Source: Floccularia luteovirens
Lineage: Eukaryota > Basidiomycota > Agaricomycetes > Agaricales > Squamanitaceae
NCBI GenBank assembly: GCA_009739215.1
Contig: VSJF01000008.1
Coordinates: forward strand, 620,001 to 684,000
Direction: 5' to 3'
DNA: 64,000 bases
Within the stretch, counting starts at the first letter, position 1, and each line of letters begins with the position of its first letter. Positions 12,453 to 24,641 of the stretch are shown here, piece after piece. The notes under the pieces are model-generated. The model had not been told where the DNA came from and did no database searches. It saw only the letters and a program-made list of their open reading frames with translations. A program made the position numbers and the translations under genes.

Positions 12453-12886
12453 TAGCGTTTGCCAAAGTGCAAGTATTATCCTCAGGTGGGGCAGGAACTT
12501 TGTTTTAAGCTCAAAAGCCGCGATAGGGTGTAATAAATTCTCATATGGCATAACTTATGGTAATTCATGCGTACGGACCTGCTGGATAGGGCGGCACGGG
12601 GTGGTGTCAAGGCGGAGCGGTGAAGAAGCTGAGAAGTTAGGAACGTATGGTAGATGGGCCAGCTGACGAGAGCCAGCAGCAGCAATGACTTACACGCTGG
12701 CAACACGGAGAAACTGCAAGGTTGAAAATAGTCAAGTGAGACAGAGGAACTAACTCGGAGGTGTTCATATGACATTCAACATTCAATATGGAATAGAATA
12801 TCTTCGAGTTTGCTTACCTAGTATACGTATTTATACGGTGGTGACTTCCTGCATGTTAGGAGCCATTCTCGGCTATCATTCATAAG
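12453..12886. other. Promoter/5' leader region of the GH95 gene
   Basis: Non-coding spacer of about 430 bases between the GH95 start and the tRNA. An open frame continues upstream of the GH95 ATG on the minus strand, but it lacks family similarity and is best read as 5' leader. No clear TATA box close to the start. Confidence 0.4.
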
Positions 12887-12973
12887 GCATTAATGGGGTA
12901 GTGGTAACCTGGGTCGTTGCCACATTCGAGTGAAAAGCTCGACCCGCCGGGGGTTCGATTCCCTCTTAATGCA
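12887..12973 (+). tRNA. tRNA-Gly(GCC) with a 16-nt intron
   Basis: Acceptor stem GCATTAA (12887-12893) pairs with TTAATGC (12966-12972), discriminator A at 12973. The D arm is GGG/CCT around AGTGGTAA. The anticodon stem is GGTCG/CGACC, and its loop TTGCCA..T gives anticodon GCC at 12919-12921 with U33 in place. The T arm has five pairs around TTCGATT. A 16-nt intron (about 12923-12938) sits after position 37, the canonical eukaryotic place. Shifting the stem by one base would give anticodon TGC (Ala), but the GCC reading matches known fungal glycine tRNAs better. Confidence 0.88.
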
Positions 12974-12978
12974 AATGA

Positions 12979-12984
12979 TTTTTT
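12979..12984 (+). terminator. RNA polymerase III terminator
   Basis: Run of six T residues five bases after the tRNA discriminator base, the usual Pol III stop signal. Confidence 0.75.
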
Positions 12985-13073
12985 CGAATTTTATTCCATG
13001 ATTCAGAACGACAGTAGAGTACACAGACAAAAGGTTTCTGAAGAGAACGACAATTATTTATAAAACCATTAAA

Positions 13074-15208
13074 TCATGTTCCACGCATAATTCGTTCTAC
13101 CTCTATCTGCACCCTCACGCGGGCCGCCTTTGCTTCATTACTCGTCCCACCAATCAATACGTCGTTACCCATACCGGTCGTAACGCTTTCATATGCTAGA
13201 GCAAGCATTTTGATCCATTGATGTCCCCATACTTCTTTGAGCTCCGAACCTAACACATCCAGAGCAGCTATTGGTAGTGAGACAATTGTTTATGAAACAA
13301 AACCAAAGAGATCACATACTGGATATCAGTTGAGGTGCTACTGGACTTTGGAGCAATCCCCTGGAATCCATGAGCCTCGCGAACCATACCCAGACACGGG
13401 GGAGTTGGAACATCGGTTTCATCGGTTGTCGAGTAGGTGTAATCTTGAGGATATGGAAATATACACGCATTATTCCCGCCACTCGTGCTGTGTAATCACC
13501 AATATTCTCCACTGTCAAATCATTAGATTTCGCGTCACCATCTTCGCTAGTCTGGCGGTAACCCATTGCTTTGATACGTTCTGCATCATTTTGCCACGGA
13601 CGACCGTCGAAATCCTTCTCGGGTGGGATAATGATAGGAATTGGCCATCCGCCAGTACGTTGTACGAAGCGAGCAAAGAATATTTCGGGAAAACTGTCAA
13701 GTGTGTCCAACAGAATAAATGTCACCCGCGCAAGGGGTTCCGCGCTCCTCTTTTCTGCTGTCACTTCTGTCTCTGCTTGTGCGATGATGGCCTTGGCGAG
13801 TGAAGACAGGAGAGCTGCGTATATGGCAGGATTATGTGGTGGCGCATTATTTGGGCGAACAACATTGATCAATTGCGTTGACTTAGAGAGTGATTAGTTA
13901 AGGACTAAAAGAGAACGACGGAGAAATTCCGCCGTACAATGCGTGTAATAGCTTCCTCGTCGTTTGTGATCTGTCCAATTTTTGGTGTAATCTGACGGCG
14001 CCATTTCCCCCATTCTGATTTCAGCTCCTTGTTAGCTTTCACGACCTGTATCGATTGCGTTTTGAGGGTCTAGAAATAAATCGTCAGCCGCAAGTTCTTT
14101 CGAAGGTTTCTTGTAATGGGCATACATGCAGGTCTGAACGCGCCTTTGCCCAGTCTTCGTCAGCGCTAGTCAGCCCAATTTGCTTTCTTTGGGCGGCTTC
14201 TGCATTTTGTCTCTCTTTCCTAGAATTCTCCTCTTCAACCGCCCTTCGATGCTCTTCTTCTTCCTGTCTTTTAGCTTCCTCGATAACCCTCTTTGCTTCC
14301 TCCTCCTCCTTTCTTTTCTTTTCTTCCTCCTGCAACCGCTTCTCTTCCTCTTGCCGACGTTTAGATTCCTCTTCTCTCTTTTTACGCTCTTCTTCTTCTC
14401 GTATTCTCCGCTCCTCATCCAACCGCTTCTGCACCTTGTCTTCTTCCAACTTAATCACCGACTCGATACGTTCCCAAAGTGCTCGATCACGCGCTTTGAA
14501 GGTCTCCCTCAATCGTTGCTCATCGGTTTGTTGTTGTAGTTTAAACCGTTGAAGAAGAGTCTCGACCTCGGTCATTTGGTGTTTATGCATTGCTGATAAT
14601 TTTTGTTGTTCGATTTCGTTGATACGGGCTTGCTCACTGACACCCTTGGACTTGGTTGTTAAAGATTCCCTGCGTGCAACTCGCTAGCAGGAGATGTGAA
14701 TTTACTATGAAGATAGCACAGATAGGGTGATCCTGACTTACAAATGCTTCCCTACGTGTAGCTCGTTCCCATTGTTCATAAGGATCTTGGTGGTGGGTGC
14801 GCAAACGTATTGCTGCAACAGTCTCATCTATATATCGTTTTTCTGCCGTATTTCGTGTTTTGCGTCTCGTAGGTCTGGTTACCAGACAAGTTATTAGCAG
14901 ATATTACAAAAAACTGATTTGGAGCGCGTACACAAGAGCATGTGGAGAGGCAGATATTGAGCGAGAATATTCATATGAACCTGAAGAGGAGCTTGTCGTT
15001 GAAGTCGTATCTGATTCTGAGTCGGAATATGACTCTTCTGATTCTCCACTGTCTGGCTCTTCATCGGAGGATGGTTGTAAACCAAATGTAGACCTCCTGC
15101 CTATTGTCCTGAGGCAAGATGAGCGTGTATTTGGATAGAGGCGTTCAAGTACTACCTTCTAGAGGGTGAAGGTGAAACCGAGGGTGATCTCGGTGCACTG
15201 AACCACAT
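13074..15208 (-). CDS. GLE1: Gle1-like nucleoporin / mRNA export factor
   Basis: Gle1 with inositol hexakisphosphate activates the DEAD-box ATPase Dbp5 at the cytoplasmic face of the nuclear pore during mRNA export. ATG at 15208 gives MWFSAPRSPSVSPSPSRR. A 47-nt intron then joins to TIGRRSTFGLQPSSDEEPD and a Ser/Asp-rich region. A long charged coiled coil (EEERRIREEEERKKREEE type) spans 14130-14590. The C-terminal Gle1 domain is seen in AKAIIAQAETEV near 13800, FARFVQRTGGWPIPI near 13660, IKAMGYR near 13560 and RVAGIMRVYFHILK near 13450. It ends VERIMRGT at 13074. Length (about 600 residues) and order fit the family. An opposite-strand frame at 14797-15138 is a shadow of the acidic region. 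Confidence 0.82.
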
Positions 15209-15822
15209 TCTAAAAGTGGAATTCTGAGAAAGGCGCGGACAAAAATGCGACAGTTGAATTGTTTTGGTTATAGTCCGATAAAGGAACAGCCAGAGCTAGA
15301 TATTAGTTTGTTGATAGTGGATATCACGAAAACACGTTTCTAATTAGACTCAGCTAGAGTCAGGCTGTTCACAAACTCGACTGTAATTCATCGAGTCGCT
15401 CCCGTGACGTGACTACCTCTTTGTCACACCCATTTAGAGAAAAAACAACATCAGTGGGCAGTGGGCATTCAATTGCTTTAAGAGTTATGGATCAGCACGG
15501 GAGTCGGGTTTATGATTTGTACACGCATTAAACGATATTAGGTAGATAAGAATATATACAAAAAAAGTACAAAGACAATATAGTCCTACTAAATGAAGCT
15601 ACGCTCGCCAACCAAGAGGATCATAAAGGCCTGCGGAACTTTAACAATGTAAAGAAGGAAAATCATGGAGCAGTCTGCAAACCAAACCACCGATACATTA
15701 CGCAACTGATCATGATGTGAAACCAGAATCTAGACCATCTATCGTAATAACGTGATAGTCACCTATTATTTCGCCTGAAGAGTATCGTTAAGCAAGGTCA
15801 TAAAAAAAATTCATGTGTTTCT
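15209..15822. other. Intergenic region between Gle1 and the F-box gene
   Basis: About 600 bases holding the Gle1 upstream region and the F-box gene 3' end. No coding signal or repeat recognised. Confidence 0.4.
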
Positions 15823-17258
15823 TCATGAAAGGAAGAATGATGCTGGGCGTCTCCTAACCCGGTTTCTCGGAGACGTGTGATGCTGTGAAGTAGATGCGCC
15901 CGTGCCAGACGGATGAACAGATGCATCTCCCAATGATAGGGGTGGCTCTGATTCTTGAGCTGATGAAGACGGGCCTTCAGAAACAGATGAATAAGTGGTT
16001 GTGGTTGTGCTTTCTTTGGATGATTTCCAGGAAGACTGGAAAGGCATCTCTGTGACGCTTCCTGAACTGGAGGCAGTAGGGGGATAAGCCGGGCCACCCA
16101 GAGTATGCGCGCGAGAACGGGAGATAGGACTGAAATGCAACAACATGATCAGACAAAGGTTAATCTAGGGTTTAACTAAAACTTACGTTCCGACTCTGAT
16201 TAAGTCATACAATCGGGCATGTTTCTTTGCCCGCATCATAAACAAGCCCGACATCAATACGGCAGATGCTTCACTTGGCTGTGGAGGACTGAACCCCGGG
16301 GCGGATATCGATTGCCTGTGATGGGACGTTAATCCCTGCTTCGGGGGGGCGCTGTCACTTAATATTATCCTCTCTATGGCTTGATTGTTGCTGACTCGAA
16401 GGATAGCCTCGTTCCATAAGGAAGGAGGTACAGTGGAAAAAGTATGCAGACAAGGGCGGGTGCTCAGAGCTAAAGTGAGAGCAGTTACAGGCCCCAACTG
16501 CTGGATGATTGATGGATCACAAGTCATGACAAGAGACAGAGTTGAAGGATTTGTATCATCACAGAGACGTAACGCTATATCGGCTACTTCCTGGTGAAAT
16601 CTAAGATACGACGTTTCGAAAATAAAAAACAAGAACAAAGACGTACGAGTTTATCCCAACATAACATTGAGGTGGCAATCTCCTGCATGACATACCGTAC
16701 TTTGTTGAGTGTGAGGTACAAATTTGCAGGTTTACGGAGTATGAAGTGTTTGAGATTTTTTAAGCCCATCAATCCTTGGCGTAATGGGCAGATAGGTGAA
16801 TCTTCAATCGGATCGCTGTCGAGCATGATTTCCAATGTATGAAGATTTGGGCCACACAACTGAAGGATCTCGCCAGTGTCTCCCCACACAGCCCCAAGGA
16901 TGAGTCGACGGATATGTAAGGGTAGCCCTGCGTTGGGTCGCAAAGCGTTGTCAAGGAGATTGCGAAGCTGTTGTTTTGTAGTTATGCGAATGGTATCGTA
17001 AAACAATGGCGTAGAGATGCAGAGGAACCGCTTGCACGTAAGCAAAGGCGCCAGTCTACCTCGAGGAATCTTATCGGGTGGGGGTGATACATCAGGGGAG
17101 GCTGACGGTATGCCAGCTACAGTGCGGTGCCACGCAGGCCTGTCTTGAGCTGAAAGGGGGGCCAAGACACAGTAAGACAGGATGCGCTCCAGCAACTCGT
17201 CAGGGAAGGACATGAGCTCAATCACATCCAACCCTCCGACAGTCATGTTTGAATCCAT
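15823..17258 (-). CDS. F-box domain protein
   Basis: F-box proteins bring substrates to SCF ubiquitin ligases through Skp1. ATG at 17258 starts MDSNMTVGGLDVIELMSFPDELLERILSY; the F-box core is FPDELLERILSYC followed, after an inserted Pro/Ser-rich loop, by LAPLLTCKRFLCISTPLFYDTIRI. Downstream are leucine-rich segments (LNLHTLEIMLD, LKNLKHFIL) typical of this group, then a second exon from about 16605 and a third with a Ser/Thr-rich tail (about 16134-15823, ending RRRPASFFLS). Introns lie near 16608-16655 and 16135-16185. The target is unknown. The inserted loop between F-box halves makes the domain longer than average. About 430 residues. Confidence 0.78.
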
Positions 17259-18818
17259 AGCACAAGTTAGGGGATGGGGTAGGTGTGGTGAAATATAATG
17301 GTGGTTGCAGCTTATTCAGAGTGAATGACGACGGCTGGTTTAAGATAGTAAAGTAATCTGAGTCTGTGAAGATAGGATTTTGTGTGAGTGGTAGAAAGAA
17401 GACGTCCGCATGAAGACTAGCCAAGCTACCTGGAGCCTCCTGTTTATAGTGGGGAGCTAGCCTTGTTAAATGGGTCTGTTGATTTACGAGGAGAGGCTAG
17501 AAGGGGTTTACCTAGATTGTCGGACGTGAAAGTATGAATGAAGCAAGTCGTAAAGAAAAGTAAGGGGAAGCAAAGAGAAGTCCAACATACACGGAACCCT
17601 CGCTCAAAAATCGATCGGAAACGTCCCAATCGGACGTAACACAGCCTGTCACACTGTTGTCTTCTTTTCTGGTTCTACCATTCTTCCCAGCTCCCTTTTC
17701 ATTCCTTTGTCCACGGGCGGATTCACATTTGCTGCATTTTTTATGTCGTCTTCGCTCGGTTTATTGCGGGCAATTTTTTTTCTGTGATTAGTTCGACCCA
17801 AAATTGTGACGCGTCACATAAAAATCTTTCTCTTTATACTCGATAAGTTCGGAGACCGAACCCTATCAATCAATTGACCGTATGTTCTACGGATGATAGC
17901 TGAGGCATGTTTTCTCCGCGTTCTTGTTCTTGACTGAGGTGCAGTGGAGGGAAGTTGATAGATAAACGAATGTAATAATAATGTAGACTACGCGTCGTGT
18001 ATCTACTTCAATACTAAGGAATGTTATAGCCTTTTGTCTGTTCTAATAAATATAATACCCAAAGCACTGATAAGCAGTATTAGGCGCTACATAAGGATGC
18101 GCTACATGGGGCGCAGCTTTTGAGTGAGGCTGCGCGTTGCTATCTACTGCGCGTTACTACCTACAACACTTGTTCCAAAAGCAACATGTGTATAGCCTAC
18201 TTAGTACAACCTCTAAGCATGAAAATTGTCGATTCTGTTTTCAAACTGCATAGGACCCGTTGACCGACTTAGTTCCGGTACCACATGATGATGAGGTTCG
18301 TTTCTCCGTAGTGAACATTACTCAGGTTGTAGCAGTCATTCTGCTACAGCTTCATAAGTATGTAGACTCGGATTTCCGGTAACACTTATGCATTTGGAAT
18401 GCATCGCTTCTCGGTAATTAATATACAACTACATAGCTTCATATCGGACAATCACATTTCTCCATGGAGTTTCAACTAACTTACTATAAGGGCATGTAAG
18501 TATGTATGTAACAGTCGCTGACAAAAGTTGTCAAATATTCTTGCGGTGCGTTACCTAGTCGATAAGTATGTCCCCGATCCTTGTTGCTATTACAATCTAG
18601 TTGGCCCTAAAATCTATCATATTTAGATGAACTCGCTGATCAAGCCTTTTTGGCACCTAAAGGAATTTAGAGGACTGGTGATCCGTTTGGTAAACAATAG
18701 GGCCACATACAGCCTCGTTTACACTTAAGCTTAAAAAATGGCACATCAAACTGCGCACCACCCATCTACCCACTCATCCATCTCTCGTTCTCCCCTCTCT
18801 CATTACGACTATTAAGCG
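17259..18818. other. Long intergenic region, 1.56 kb
   Basis: No gene recognised. The first 400 bases are the F-box gene upstream region, with some open frames lacking family signal. Around 18080-18170 there are short imperfect repeats (GCGCTACAT twice, TGCGCGTT twice) and a G/C-rich patch in otherwise AT-rich DNA. The last 100 bases are the pyrimidine-rich promoter/leader of the gene at 18819. Confidence 0.5.
18328..18348. repeat. Small perfect inverted repeat
   Basis: TGTAGCAG and CTGCTACA form an 8-bp stem with a 5-base loop. It sits in a gene-free stretch. It could be a chance palindrome, a factor site or part of a degraded element. Confidence 0.35.
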
Positions 18819-20219
18819 ATGGTAAACTACACCATCCTCGCAGGCGGATTTTCTTCTTTCATCGCAACTTATGTACTGGATACAAACGCTTCAACATTGT
18901 CTTTGACGAAACAAAACCCAACAGGCGATAATCCTTCGTGGATTGCAGCTCACCCAGAATTCAACAGTATCATCTAGTGCGTCACCTTTGAAGGTGCTAC
19001 TGTGAACAAAGAGTTGACCGACCTTGTTTTGTTTTGTTTAGTGCTACTAATGAGGTCGAAGTCGGACAGTTGCAATCGTTCCTGAGCGATAGTAGTGGTG
19101 AACTAGACTTAGTGGACTCTGTTCCCACCAGTGGCAATGGTCCCACTTTCAGCGTGTTGCTTTCGAATGGAGATGTCGTAGGATGCAATGTTTGTATGAA
19201 TTAAATCTCAAGCAATGCAGTTACTGACATCGAAATTCTAGTTTGGATCCGGTAGTACGGCTTTCGCACCAACGAACGCCAGTAATCCTCTCCAATTCGT
19301 TTCGAGCCCCCAACTCGTCAATTTCTCCATTGGAGATGCAGTTTCCCAGCCACACATGGCATTGGAATATAATGGTGAAATATTCATCCCAGATTTGGTT
19401 TGTTCTCTCATCTACAACCCTTACTTTGTAACCCAAGTTTAACATATAACTTTAGGCTCAGGACAAAATCTGGCGGGTTGGGAACCAGACAAGTGATGGA
19501 ACGTTAGCGATTCATGGCCAGATAAACATTGATGCCGGGGCTGGTCCTCGCCACATTGCCATTTACAGTGAGCGACAGCTATGTGTCGATATGTAATGAT
19601 ATGTTACTGATTTTATCATGATGCAGATAATGTCTTGTTCACTGTGCATGAAACAGTATCTACGCTGACGGCTCAACTGATCCCTGAAGGTCCCAACGGG
19701 ACAACCCTCCCATTGATTGCCAACGTTTCTGTTGTACCTGCTGGACAAGATCCCTCCATATTCCGTGCAGCAGAAATACTCTTAGCCTTCCCAACAGATG
19801 ATACCACTGGCAACCCCAACCCTTTACTCTACACCAGCAATCGCAATCAAGATGTTAATGCTACCATTGGAGATACCATCGCCATCTTCGAATTTGATAT
19901 GTCCAAAGCCATACCCACAACGAACACCAAGCGTATGCTTAAAAATCACAGAAGACTTTTCAAGCGTGCTGACACACCTCAGACGGATATGAGTCCAACT
20001 GGAGCTTTGAAGCTGTTGAATCAAGTTCCTACAGACCTTTTCCAGATTCGTAGTATGGCGTTTGGGAACAAAAAAGATGGTAGTGATAATTATCTAATCG
20101 CTGGCGCAAACACGCATGGGGGCGTGGAAGTGTTCATAAAGACAGATGGTGGACGAAACTTGACCTTGTTTGCCGGAAACACCGACATTGGTAACCGTAC
20201 TTCTTTCGTTTTCTTATGA
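18819..20219 (+). CDS. Lactonase-family seven-bladed beta-propeller protein (6-phosphogluconolactonase / muconate-cyclase-like)
   Basis: ATG at 18819 gives MVNYTILAGGFSSFIATYVLD, the start pattern of fungal lactonase-fold proteins, without a signal peptide. Exons continue with YATNEVEVGQLQSF (from about 19040), FGSGSTAFAPTNASNPLQFV, QPHMALEYNGEIFIPDL (substrate-pocket type H), DKIWR and AGAGPRHIAIYNNVLFTVHE. The GPRHIA motif is a hallmark of this family. The last exon ends NTDIGNRTSFVFL. About 390 residues in total. The natural substrate is unknown: family members include 6-phosphogluconolactonase and carboxy-cis,cis-muconate cyclase, and many fungal copies are uncharacterised. It converges on the TPR-CHAT gene with only 137 bases between stops. 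Confidence 0.75.
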
Positions 20220-20356
20220 TATTGTTAATTGCATCAGTGAATGAGGTATTGGGGACACAAAATTGTTAGTTGGACGATTTGTCACGATTTTACAATTTTA
20301 CTCAGTTATATATATAGAGTGTATGCAATTTTTTATTTACTTGTAAACATTGTGTT

Positions 20357-23300
20357 CTACTTCCCAGAATGCACAAATGCGCCCCAGAAAAATGCATTGA
20401 CCCCATCGGCCCTTGCTTTCACAGTTGCTCCATGAAGCGCCTTCGCAGTGTCCGCAAAATGGTCTTCGGTCTTCATGTCGTCAAGTCCCTTGCTTAGATT
20501 TTGGTAAAAGTCTCTAGCAAGGTCTACCGACAGCGTGTCATCGATCCTCCATAATGTAGCCACCACATGCGGCACCCCAGCTAACTGAAAGGCTGCCGAG
20601 ATATGAATTGCCTCTTCCTTGAGCTGTATGTCTCGCACAACAGCTGTCTCACATGCAGAAAGATATACAAATTGGCAGTTTGGCATAGGTGTGCGCATCA
20701 GCGAGCGAACGTCGAACGGAGCTCGATGCCAGTCTTGAAGTAAGATCAGACTAGCAGAAGGATCCTTTTGGTCTGCACTTCCATGGCATGCAAAATGTGC
20801 TGCCGTACAGGTTTTCAACTTGCTGACAACTTCCTTTCGCGTGGGTAGATCAAGCGTGGTTGTTTGGACACTAGCGGCTTCGAGAACTTGTCCGACAGCG
20901 GATACTTCGAGGACTACGTTATCAAGTGGCTCTCGATCAGGAGTAGTGGGCATTTGCACAAGCATTGCTGAAAATTCTTCTCGTGAATTAGAAGCCTTTT
21001 TCTTTGTCGCCGCAGACTGCCTAGAAAATTCTAATGCCTTCAATGTGGGTGTGTAAGACGATATAACTCTGTCGATCACCGAGCATGGCTCTCCAGCCTG
21101 CAGTGCTTTTTGGTGATCTCCTGCTGCGTGGATTGGAAACATACCCACCCAACCACTCGTCATCCACCATATACGAGGTAGTTCCTCCCCCTCACCTATA
21201 CAACCCGTAAAGTTTAGTTTATCCAGAACAGGACATGCCGCAACTTCCCAAAGCCACTTCAAGACAGAATCAAGCAACACCAGAGACTTTGCCTGATCCT
21301 TGGACGTGATTGCATCCAGCAAGTGAACGAGGTTGGATATACAAGATTCATGTGTCAAAAGGGGGAGAGATAGTTGTATCACACCATCATGCTTGATTAT
21401 GATGGCATCGCTACGGTAACGTGAGTTGCTTAGAACAACAATGGGTCCATCAATTGCAAAGTCTTCCAAGCGCTGAATTGTTTGTGGGAGGATCAAGAAG
21501 TTGTCAAAGCCAGGTTTCTGTCTGATGGTAGTCAACAATTCATGGTATTGAGCTGCGTTGGCTAGATGGTCTAAACGATTACGTGACAAGGTTTCCAGCG
21601 CAAGATTTCTGGTTACCGAATCCCGTGACAGCCGTACTCGGATTTCATCAAAAGATGTTGCAAGTTCTGGATACTGCTGCTCCAGATTTGATAGCTCTGA
21701 GCGCTGATCTATCAGACGATCCCAGATGATACACCGCGCTCTTTCGAATAGTTGTAATGTACTGGCTGGGGAACGACCAGCACTCAGCGAAATGGAAATG
21801 GAGATAGTGGGTATATTCCAGAAAGTTTTCGCCAAACGAAGCTGGTCCGCGCGTTGTGGACCCACCATGACAGCTTCAGGTAACAACTTGATTGCAGTTT
21901 CAAGAACATCAATTGATTTTGCTGCATCATTAGAGGCTTCAAAGGTCAGCCGAGCGACTTGGGCTGCGGCATGTACACGAAAGTAAGGCTCGCTGGCACT
22001 GTTTTGGAAAACAGTAGTGTATGATTCAATTGCGATGCGGCTTGATAGTTTAGCTCCGGGCTGGAATCGCTCGTTGTCATCGTAATACATCGTAAAGGTG
22101 TTGCCCATATTGTAAAAGAGGACACGCATGGAGTATGGATTAAGTTTATTTAAGTTTTGCGCAGTGAACTTGAGCATCTGCGAGCCACAATCATGAAAGA
22201 TTTTTTGGTCCTTGGTGGCCTCGTACTTGTGCATCAGCGTTGAGAACAAGTTTATTGCGGCAGCATCAACCTGAGAGGGGTCAGTACATCCAGAAGTCAT
22301 TGCAGTACGGTAATGTGTCTCTGCTTTGTCGAGATCAACCATATCTTTGTTTTCCGACCACCGTCTGAGATGGACAGCACCGAGGCGAGTATGCAAGAAT
22401 ACAATTTGTGTTGGGAGGAGTGGAGGGTCGGTTTGAGAAAGAGCAGTAACAAGATACTCTTCAGCGGCTTTTAGTAGTTTGAGATCATGTGTGATGTCAA
22501 ATTTCTCTTGTAGTGCCCAACTGAGTCCACCGAGGCGCGTGCAACGGCGGCTGTCAGTGTCACTAGTGGAATCGACAACCTCTTTATAACATCGTATTGC
22601 AATATCTATTGATGGCAACTGCCTCCAACGTTCAAACTGTAAGAGATGAATGTTTGCAAGGCCATATAGAAACATCGGCTTATCACGAGGTGCTGTGGGG
22701 GAAGGGAATCGATCAAGACATTCTATAGCCTCTGTAAAGCATGCCGTAGCTTTGGTTGCATCTTCGCGAGACCCGGTGGTTCCAAATCTATGTGTCAGCG
22801 CATTGCCCATATCATTGTGGTAATGAGAAACTACTGGGTCTGCTCCACAAAGTGAAATGGCCTGAGCATATGAGTCAATGGTTTCCTGGAGGAGGGCTGG
22901 TGTACCGTCAAGTATGTGTTGTCTATAGAGGATTTTCCCGTATTCGCGTAGGCAGGCAGCTTTATGGGAATCTGGGAGATTAATGCAAGCCAGGGCTGAG
23001 CGTATGTAGCGTGTTGCATTATCAAGTTCACTACGTTTCTGTGAAAATTCATATCGAAGTAGGTGTCTTGTGCTGATGCGTCTCAAACAATCCCAACGAT
23101 CTGATTGTGGTAGCAGAGGAGATCCAAGGACGGTTTCCAGGATTTGAATTGCCTTGTCTAAGTCCTCTGACGAGCCTTTCAGCTCGAATCGTTCAGAAAG
23201 CGCTTCAGACAGCTGACGTTGCCATTCTATCCAGTTAGCATCGTTCTCCGGTGTCTCTGCTACAACAGCCTCTAGAACATCGACAGCCTCCGTTAAAACT

Positions 23301-24641
23301 CGCTGAGAATCGCCAAAAACACCTGATTGCTTCAAAACATTTCCCAGTAATACTAAAGTCTCTCTATTTCCGGGGCTCTCTCGCAGAGCTGCGTGTAAAA
23401 GCAACTTTGCGCGCTCTCCATCAATGGGGGACCCCAAACGCGTAAACTGTTCGTTATATAGCCTACCAAGCTCACGGAAGAACACACCACGTCCATCATC
23501 CGATGTTTCGGTTACTAGGCGTCGTATATTTGAATCCATACTATGAATAGGATCAGCTGAGCTCATTGTGTCGGAGAACCTTGCAAAATATGCCAACGCC
23601 ATGTTTTTGTGTAGCACTGAGATTGGATGGGGAAATGTATTCGTGACAGAATTGATGGCACGGACATGAGCGCCTATGCTCTGATCAAGTATTGAATTAC
23701 GATCTTCTGCGGGAAGATCCTGTACTAATCCTAGGCGCTCTTGCATTATGAGACCTAGGTTGGACAAGTACAGTGGGGTTCCACAGTGATCTAATGTTGA
23801 AGCTTTTTCAAATGCTTCGCAAGCATCATTGAAGTCGGCTTCTCTAGTGGACGTGCCTACGTCCGCCTGTTGGAAAGAAGTCTTGTATCGATCCCACAAC
23901 GCACAAGCAAGGTCTTCCAACTGCAGTGCATGATCTTTGGAGGGAGATACGTCGGTTTCCGTTTCAGTGTGTAAGTCATTATCGGGACAAAGTTCATTAG
24001 CTTTGCGCCCCTCAACCTCGATATCAACTGCTGCGCGAAAGAAGCGTATGGCATCGTCGAGGTGTGCCCGGGTTCGTGTTACGTGCCATCTGCAACGTAG
24101 AGCACGTCCATAGCCCCTGATTATCATACCACGATCTGGATGCTTTCTGGGTAAAAGAATGACAGACATCGCACCCATAACGAGAGCCGTGGATAACATT
24201 TCAGTCATACTAGGTGACGCGGGACAAAAAAACCGGGGACGTGATGATAACTTGATATGTTCTACACGATTATACTCGCTTATTAGCGCATATATGATGC
24301 AACGTTCAGCCTGGGGATGAAGACGTGCGGGATCAAAAAGATGGGTCCAGATGAGGCGGATGAGGTGCGGGGGCTGGGCAGCAGGGAAGGCAGGGTCATC
24401 AAGAGGGGCTTTTGGTTGAAGAAATGACAATTCAGACGGATTCGCAACCAGAAATGCATGTATTTGAGATAAAAGTTCATCTGTTGTGGGTTGATCTGTA
24501 GGGGTGATAGACGATGTGTCTTCTTCGACGTTCGCGAGATCAGGAATTCATTTTGAGCAAGTTTTCGAGTGGCATACCTTTCGAGCCGTTGGTTTGATCC
24601 GAAGGACCAGAGAGCTCCTGTGTTGAACCCGATGTTGACAT
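20357..24641 (-). CDS. TPR-CHAT protein A (putative caspase-like protease)
   Basis: Predicted 1409 residues from two exons: 24641-24578 and 24522-20357, with a 55-nt intron. The ATG at 24641 gives MSTSGSTQELSGPSD; without this exon the main frame would begin at a TTG. The bulk is a TPR-like solenoid (repeats such as HLDDAIRFFRAAVDI, DLDKAIQILETVL, ELDNATRYIRSALA). The C-terminal CHAT domain carries HFACHG (His about 1268) and LSACET (Cys about 1312), the catalytic dyad of CHAT/separase/caspase-clan peptidases. CHAT proteins are known proteases in some bacterial defence systems (Craspase-type TPR-CHAT). The fungal role is unknown; cell-death or regulatory proteolysis is inference. Paralogue at 37670. 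Divergent from Rtc1. Confidence 0.85.

Noticed and set aside
12482..12775. Minus-strand frame of 97 codons upstream of the GH95 gene
   Set aside because: It lies in the leader/promoter region of the fucosidase gene and shows no domain; the signal peptide start at 12452 explains the gene.
14797..15138. Plus-strand open frame ending in an acidic stretch
   Set aside because: It overlaps the Gle1 N-terminal Ser/Asp-rich exon on the other strand, where a consistent start, intron and family order were found.
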